Source of the DNA: Myxocyprinus asiaticus
Taxonomy: Eukaryota; Chordata; Actinopteri; Cypriniformes; Catostomidae
Assembly (NCBI RefSeq): GCF_019703515.2
Contig: NC_059385.1
Location: forward strand, 27,322,001 to 27,386,000
Direction: 5' to 3'
Length of the DNA: 64,000 bases
The notes beneath the pieces were generated by a model, which saw nothing but the letters and a program-made list of their open reading frames with translations, searched no databases and was not told where the DNA came from. Shown one piece after another: positions 1 to 64,000 of this stretch (within the stretch, counting starts at the first letter, position 1; the number at the start of each line of letters is the position of its first letter). Both the position numbers and the translations under genes were made by a program.

Positions 1-951
1 AGTCATAGTTTAGTCTTTTGATGAAAATGTCCTTAAATTGAGTCAATATTTCATCTTGCATGTTAATTAATTTTAGTCAGTTTATGTTGACTAAAATGGC
101 ATACAATTTTAGCCAACGAAAATAACGTTTTATTTGGTGATGTGACAAAAATGACAAAAATGTGTCAAATTGTAACTGACCAAACTTTAATCAAATATTC
201 AAATTTCGAAAAAAATGTTAACATTTTCTTAACTTAAACATGCATCAAACATATAAAAGATAGCCTACTACATACACAATACTGTACAACTGCCCTTGTT
301 GTGAAAACCTGAGCATGTGAACACTGAAGTTTTAGCTACTATTTAAAGGTGCACTCAGTATTTTGTCCCCATTAAAAAAGTTTGAATTTTGAAACATTTG
401 TATGAAATCATGACCACTCACATGAGATGAGGACTCCAGTCATATCAGTAACCTTAAAAAAGCTGTTTTATACTACATGGGGCAGGGACGCCTTCATGGG
501 GGTTGTCATTTTACAATCACATGACCAGATGAATAGTACTCACTTAATCTCAGTAACTGTCATGTTATTGGACATTTTTAGTCTTGGATTAAATTAATCA
601 TGGTTGAACGTGAATAGTGAATTCCTACAATGGCATCTGTAACTGAAAACTATTGATTTTGAATGATGCTGCATCCACACCACTAGGTGTCACTGTAAGT
701 CCAAGATGACACGAGCAAAAAGTTACTGAGTACAACTTTAAGAGTTAGCCTACTGTATTCTTAATTCCTCATGCTTTAGAGACTGCTTATCATTTTTGGG
801 ATATTACATTGCATGTAGCACTTTTTTTTAATGGAAACAGCTTATTCACAATGCAAGATACGCATATTATGACTAGCGTGTAATTTAGTTCATATTCACC
901 TGTTCATTCGCTCCATTGTCTGTGCAAATGTAAGTTGTAATATTACACATA

Positions 952-1494
952 CACTACCGGTCAAAAGTTGAAACACTTGACTGAAATGTTTCTCATGATC
1001 TTAAAAATCTTTTGATCTGAAGGCGTATGTTTAAATGTTTGAAATTAGTTTTGTAGACAAAAATATAATTGGGCCACCATATTAATTTATTTCATTACAA
1101 AACTAAAATTGTATTAAATTTTTTTTTTTCATATTTTTTTTTTCAAATTGATGACTTGGACCAAATAATAAAGAAAAGCAGCCACTAAGTGCCCAGCAAA
1201 TAGATGGGAACTCCATCAATACTGTTTAAAAAGCATCCCAGTGTGATACCTCAAGAAGTTGGTTGAGAAAATGTCAAGAGTACATGTCTGCAAATTCTAG
1301 GCAAAGGGTGACTACTTTGAAGATGCTAAAATATAACACAGTTTTGATTTATTTTGGATTTTGTTTAGTCACAACATAATTCCCATAGTTCCATTTATTT
1401 TATTCCATAGTTTTGATGACTGTACTACTATTCTAAAATGTGAAAAAAAAAATATAATAATGAATAAGTGTTTCAAAAATTTTGACCGGTACTG
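952..1494. mobile_element. Non-autonomous Tc1/mariner-like element
   Basis: A 543-bp element without coding potential. Its ends are inverted (CACTACCGGTCAAAAGTT and aattttgaccggtactg) and TA lies on both sides (950-951, 1495-1496). The right half is closely repeated at 25605-25923. Confidence 0.85.
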
Positions 1495-1743
1495 TATGTT
1501 TTGGATATCGTGATTAATCTCATGTATAAATAGGATGCGTTTGATTGAGGTAATTATCCTGTTTTAAAGCGGTTCATTTTGCCGGTGGTCAGCACGTTTA
1601 ACTCGAGCAGCTCAAGCAGGAAAATCTCTGACATACTGGATTAATAGATGAGATGAACCATATCTAATATCATCTTCTATTAACAGATGCTTCTCTAGAT
1701 GTTTCTTCTTGTTTAAATCTTGTACCATTCATAACTTGCAGTA

Positions 1744-1925
1744 TAGTTTTTTTCGTCATATTTTCATCTACAGTATGCATTAATAACATTTTTAACCATC
1801 ATCATGATGTGTCTTCTTCGTCTCTTATTCGTTATCGTTGACAAAATCAAAAAAGTCAATGAATGTTTTCGTCAGTGATTTCATTGACGAGATTACCAAA
1901 CTACAGTCAAGCTACAGTTTTAAAA
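1744..1925. repeat. Repeat shared with 22380-22550
   Basis: cgttgacaaaatcaaaaaag and cattgacgagattacc match, in inverse orientation, ttttgattttgtcaacaata and aatctcgtcaaagaaaaact at 22.4 kb. A decayed dispersed repeat. Confidence 0.6.
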
Positions 1926-2049
1926 AAAGTAGTTAGTTACACTACAAGTTACTAAGTGGCTATCTACATTGAAGCTATTTAAAGAAGAAAATATTTTCGA
2001 TATATAAGTACTGGAAGATATTTTTTAATTCTGCAATCAGAAATAATAT

Positions 2050-2340
2050 CGCCAGATAGTTATATATTAAGGGTGACATTGTCTTACAAAAATGTACCAT
2101 GATTTTACTACAGTAACTATATTTTAACCATGATATTTGTAGGACACCCAAATAACCACAAAATTACAAAATGAACCGTGGTTACTACAGTGATGATTAC
2201 TACAATTTAACTATAGTAAAACCATGGTTACTTTACGTATACTGCAGTATTACTGTAGTACAACCATGGTTAATTGTATCAACTGTAATTGTTCCCCCCA
2301 ATTGTAATTAAGGGTTAAACCAGTAGGGTGACAACATAAA
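2050..2340. repeat. Palindromic actacagta/taaccatgg repeat
   Basis: Alternating motifs tttactacagtaactata, taaccatg, aaccatggttac and tactgtagtacaaccatggt form inverted pairs. It looks like a small non-autonomous element. Confidence 0.6.
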
Positions 2341-3092
2341 ATTGAACTTTATTTCCTACTAATAACCAACCACTAATAAACTAGAAAAAACTGTTTATTT
2401 AAGTGACTTGAAATATAGTAATAAACAGCACCAATTAACTAAATATTTTGCTTCAAAAATGAAGGCAAAGTCCCTTTGAGGCTGCACAGGGCTCAAGTGA
2501 ATCAGTGAATCATTTACGTGAACATTTACTAATGATGTAAACCGTATATGCACCGTCCGAAAAAAACTTACTCACTAAAATGAATTGGAGTTCCCAATGC
2601 TAAATATAAGGGAATCGTTTACTTTAACCAGTTTGTTTACATGAATAGTCCTGAAAGAACCGATTCACTACATACTGAATGAGAGCGAGAGAGGACGGTT
2701 CAGGTGAGTGTGTTTGATTACTCCATCGGCTCAAGGGCTGTGTTCGCAATATGACAAATGTAGAGATTTGTGACGTGACAGCTACTTGCTGCAAAATGAA
2801 AATAGCTGAACTACTGTCACGCTACTGAAAAATTCAGTTAAGTTAGCAGCGTCACTACTTTCAGTTAACTAAAACGTAGTTTTTTGTCCTTTTTGGAGCA
2901 CTATAAACACTATAAACTTCTCCTTAATGACGTGTAAATACTGACCAAATATTAATTTTTGGGTGAGCTATTCTGTTAAAGAAGACATTTTTTTTTCCTT
3001 TGGAATGACGACAAGACCAGAAATGTATATTAAGAAAGTATGCAGGGTCAATTTTGATTTCATGCTGCCTATGGATTTAAAACAATACATAC

Positions 3093-62102
<59,010 letters not shown>

Positions 62103-62696
62103 CTACAGGAGAAAGACAGGCAACATGATCACCATCTCAAGAACGTTAATTATTTAAGGAAAGAAACACTGGGATATGGGATAGGGCTGTCAAAACAGCT
62201 TGGTTTACAGCTCAGTTACACACACTGCACATTGTCTTTTTATGATTCGCCATTCACTCCGAGAAGGCATCGTTCTTGCTGTTTAGGCCAAACTACTGCT
62301 TATACAGCCAACAATTGTTCGTCTTATACAATAACTGGCAGCGGATCACATTAACATTCATTAAAACCCATTCATATTCATGGTCATTGAAAACAGAATG
62401 ATTATCCTTGTCCTTTCGTGTTGTTGGGAAATAACATGCACATGCATTAGAGAAAAGCCCTCGATATCGTATGAAAAAGGGCAGCTGAATATTTGCTCAT
62501 GAAATGCAATCAGAGCAGTTTCCATGATGTTACTGCTCTAGTTTTCTAAAAACCAATGGCAACAACTCTCTGCCGTACAAATAACTATTCTCTTGTGTTT
62601 TGTGTGAATCATAATGAAGAGCACTTCAGTCTGCATTTGGATGACAATTGTGACCAGGTCTGTTGCCCTTGCTATTCAGAGGTATGATATGAATTT

Positions 62697-63112
62697 AATA
62701 CAGTAGTTCACCTAAAAAATGAAACATTTTGTAATTTACTACTGACAGAATATTTTACTATGGACAGATATTTTAATGAGTATCCTAGTACGTATTCTCA
62801 ATACAATGGCAGTGGAGAGTGATACACTTTTAAGCTTCAAAACGGACAGGAAAACATAATAAAGGCTGCCATGCGTCATTGTCCAAGTCTTCTGAAGGCA
62901 TAAAATAAGTTTTGGTGAGAAATAAGACAAAATGTAAGTCTTTTTTAAGTGAAGAGTCTTCAAGTCCATTCTGCGTTTATGAACGCTATGAAAAATGCTT
63001 GCTCACAATGGTTTGCATTTTCATGCGAGAGCTTTCATTGTTTGAAACAACATGAGGGTCAGTAAATCATGATATAGTTTGTCATTAATTCTGGTGAACT
63101 ATGCCTTAAAAT
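62697..63112. mobile_element. Decayed gttcaccc-family MITE
   Basis: Left end tagttcacctaaaaaatgaa, right end aattctggtgaactatgcct; about 415 bp without coding content. It lies upstream of the ATG exon, in the first intron. Confidence 0.65.
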
Positions 63113-63119
63113 GTTCACA

Positions 63120-63770
63120 TTTTGAAATGTGTAGAGGGCACAAATGTAATGATTGGTCCTAAATGTAATAAAGGCCTTAAATGTTCCCTAATTACCTTTG
63201 GTCCTAAATGTAATAACTATTGGTCCTTTGTGTATACCAATGTGCCAGAAGGGTGTTTTATATATTTTTATGTAAGGTAGTTTATGTTTGTATATATTAG
63301 TCTATAGACAGATATAATGTTGATATCATGTTCATGCAATCATGTTTGATTACTAGTCATATTTAGTTTAATGACGTTAGGTAATTATAAAGTTTTTTTA
63401 TTTTACATTTACAGCCATTATTACACTTTGGATCACAAGTTATTACATTTTAATTACATTAAGGGGCCTTTTTAATTATTATTATTTATTTATTTACATT
63501 TAGGGCCCTTTATTTCATTTAGGGCTTGTATTACATTAAGAACAACATTTATTTATGTATTTATTTTATTTATTTATTTTTAGAGCCCTTTATTTCATTT
63601 AGGACCACAGGCTATTACATGTTGGACGTTTTTTTACATTTAGGACAACATTTCTATTACATTTAGGGCCTTTATTTCATTTAGGAACAAATTTTATTAC
63701 ATTTAGAGCCTTTAGTACTTTAGACCCATTTATGACATAAAAGGGCCACATTTTTATTACACTGAAGGTA
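63120..63770. repeat. Rhythmic catttaggg repeat region
   Basis: ggtcctaaatgtaata occurs several times at the left; its reverse complement, in variants of ttacatttagggccctttat, occurs about eight times at the right (63400-63730). The whole forms a loose long inverted repeat in the first intron. Confidence 0.75.
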
Positions 63771-63901
63771 AGGCTGGGCGATATGACTACATATATCGTG
63801 GCGACAACATGTGTCAATCGATAGAGATTTTGCTATTTTGTGTATATGGCAATATGTAAATATCCATGTGCACGACGTGTACAAATCAAATCCCCTGTTT
63901 G

Positions 63902-64000
63902 ACTGCAAAAGACCTTAAGGAAGATTTAGCAGACACTGGAGTAGTGGTGCACTGTTCTACTGTGCAGCGACACCTGCACAAATATGACCTTCATGAAGAC
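63902..64000 (+). mobile_element. Tc1-like transposase fragment, runs off right edge
   Basis: The frame from 63902 encodes TAKDLKEDLADTGVVVHCST then VQRHLHKYDLHED, which is the second half of a Tc1 DNA-binding domain. The start of the element is missing: a different repeat (consensus-like gggcgatatgactacatatat, from about 63770) abuts it. The element is therefore 5'-truncated or was inserted into; its continuation is outside the window. Confidence 0.85.

Noticed and set aside
1..3092. Possible last PDZ exon of erbin
   Set aside because: I looked on the minus strand for a sequence encoding the rest of the PDZ domain after RPEDN and found none; only repeats and AT-rich sequence are present.
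63120..63770. CRISPR-like array of short repeats
   Set aside because: Spacing is irregular, both orientations occur, and the genome is clearly vertebrate.

Overview
The window is vertebrate genomic DNA, almost certainly from a teleost and probably a cypriniform. It has small exons in large AT-rich introns, several Tc1-family transposons flanked by TA, a CR1/L2-like LINE, and tRNA-derived SINEs of a type I associate with carp-like fishes. Nothing in it is bacterial or viral.

The one host gene I can support is the orthologue of ERBIN (ERBB2-interacting protein, a LAP-family scaffold with leucine-rich repeats and a PDZ domain). It is on the minus strand and fills the window. I placed 23 coding exons from the ATG at 62083 to the first half of the PDZ domain at 3093. 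All junction phases are compatible and give an open frame of 1324 codons when two in-frame cassette exons are included. The leading non-coding exon(s) and promoter lie to the right of the window. The last exon(s), with the rest of the PDZ domain, the stop codon and the 3' UTR, lie to the left.

Layout from the 5' end of the gene (right to left). Exons 1-12 (62.1 to 24.3 kb) encode the palmitoylated N-terminus and the leucine-rich repeats. Exons 13-14 (22.1-19.6 kb) encode the LAP-specific segment after the repeats. Exons 15-18 (16.5-15.1 kb) form a compact cluster for the acidic linker. Exon 19 (12.8-11.3 kb) is a 1468-bp exon for the disordered tail. Exons 20 and 21 (9.9 and 6.2 kb) are candidate cassettes. 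Exons 22-23 (3.4-3.1 kb) run into the PDZ domain across a 90-bp intron.

The introns carry a dense set of mobile DNA. A structurally complete Tc1-like transposon with an uninterrupted DD34E transposase lies at 6428-7997. Three broken Tc1-like elements lie at 26207-27819, 32594-34149 and 40797-42040, and a fifth runs off the right edge. A decayed LINE fills 42593-45140, and three SINE copies lie at 5.3, 14.3 and 56.9 kb. Many palindromic non-autonomous elements are present, several nested inside one another.

I did not find a new multigene system. The points most worth checking are the intact Tc1 copy next to a cassette exon, possible isoforms lacking PDZ or containing the cassettes, and a LINE/Tc1 chimeric junction at 42.5 kb.
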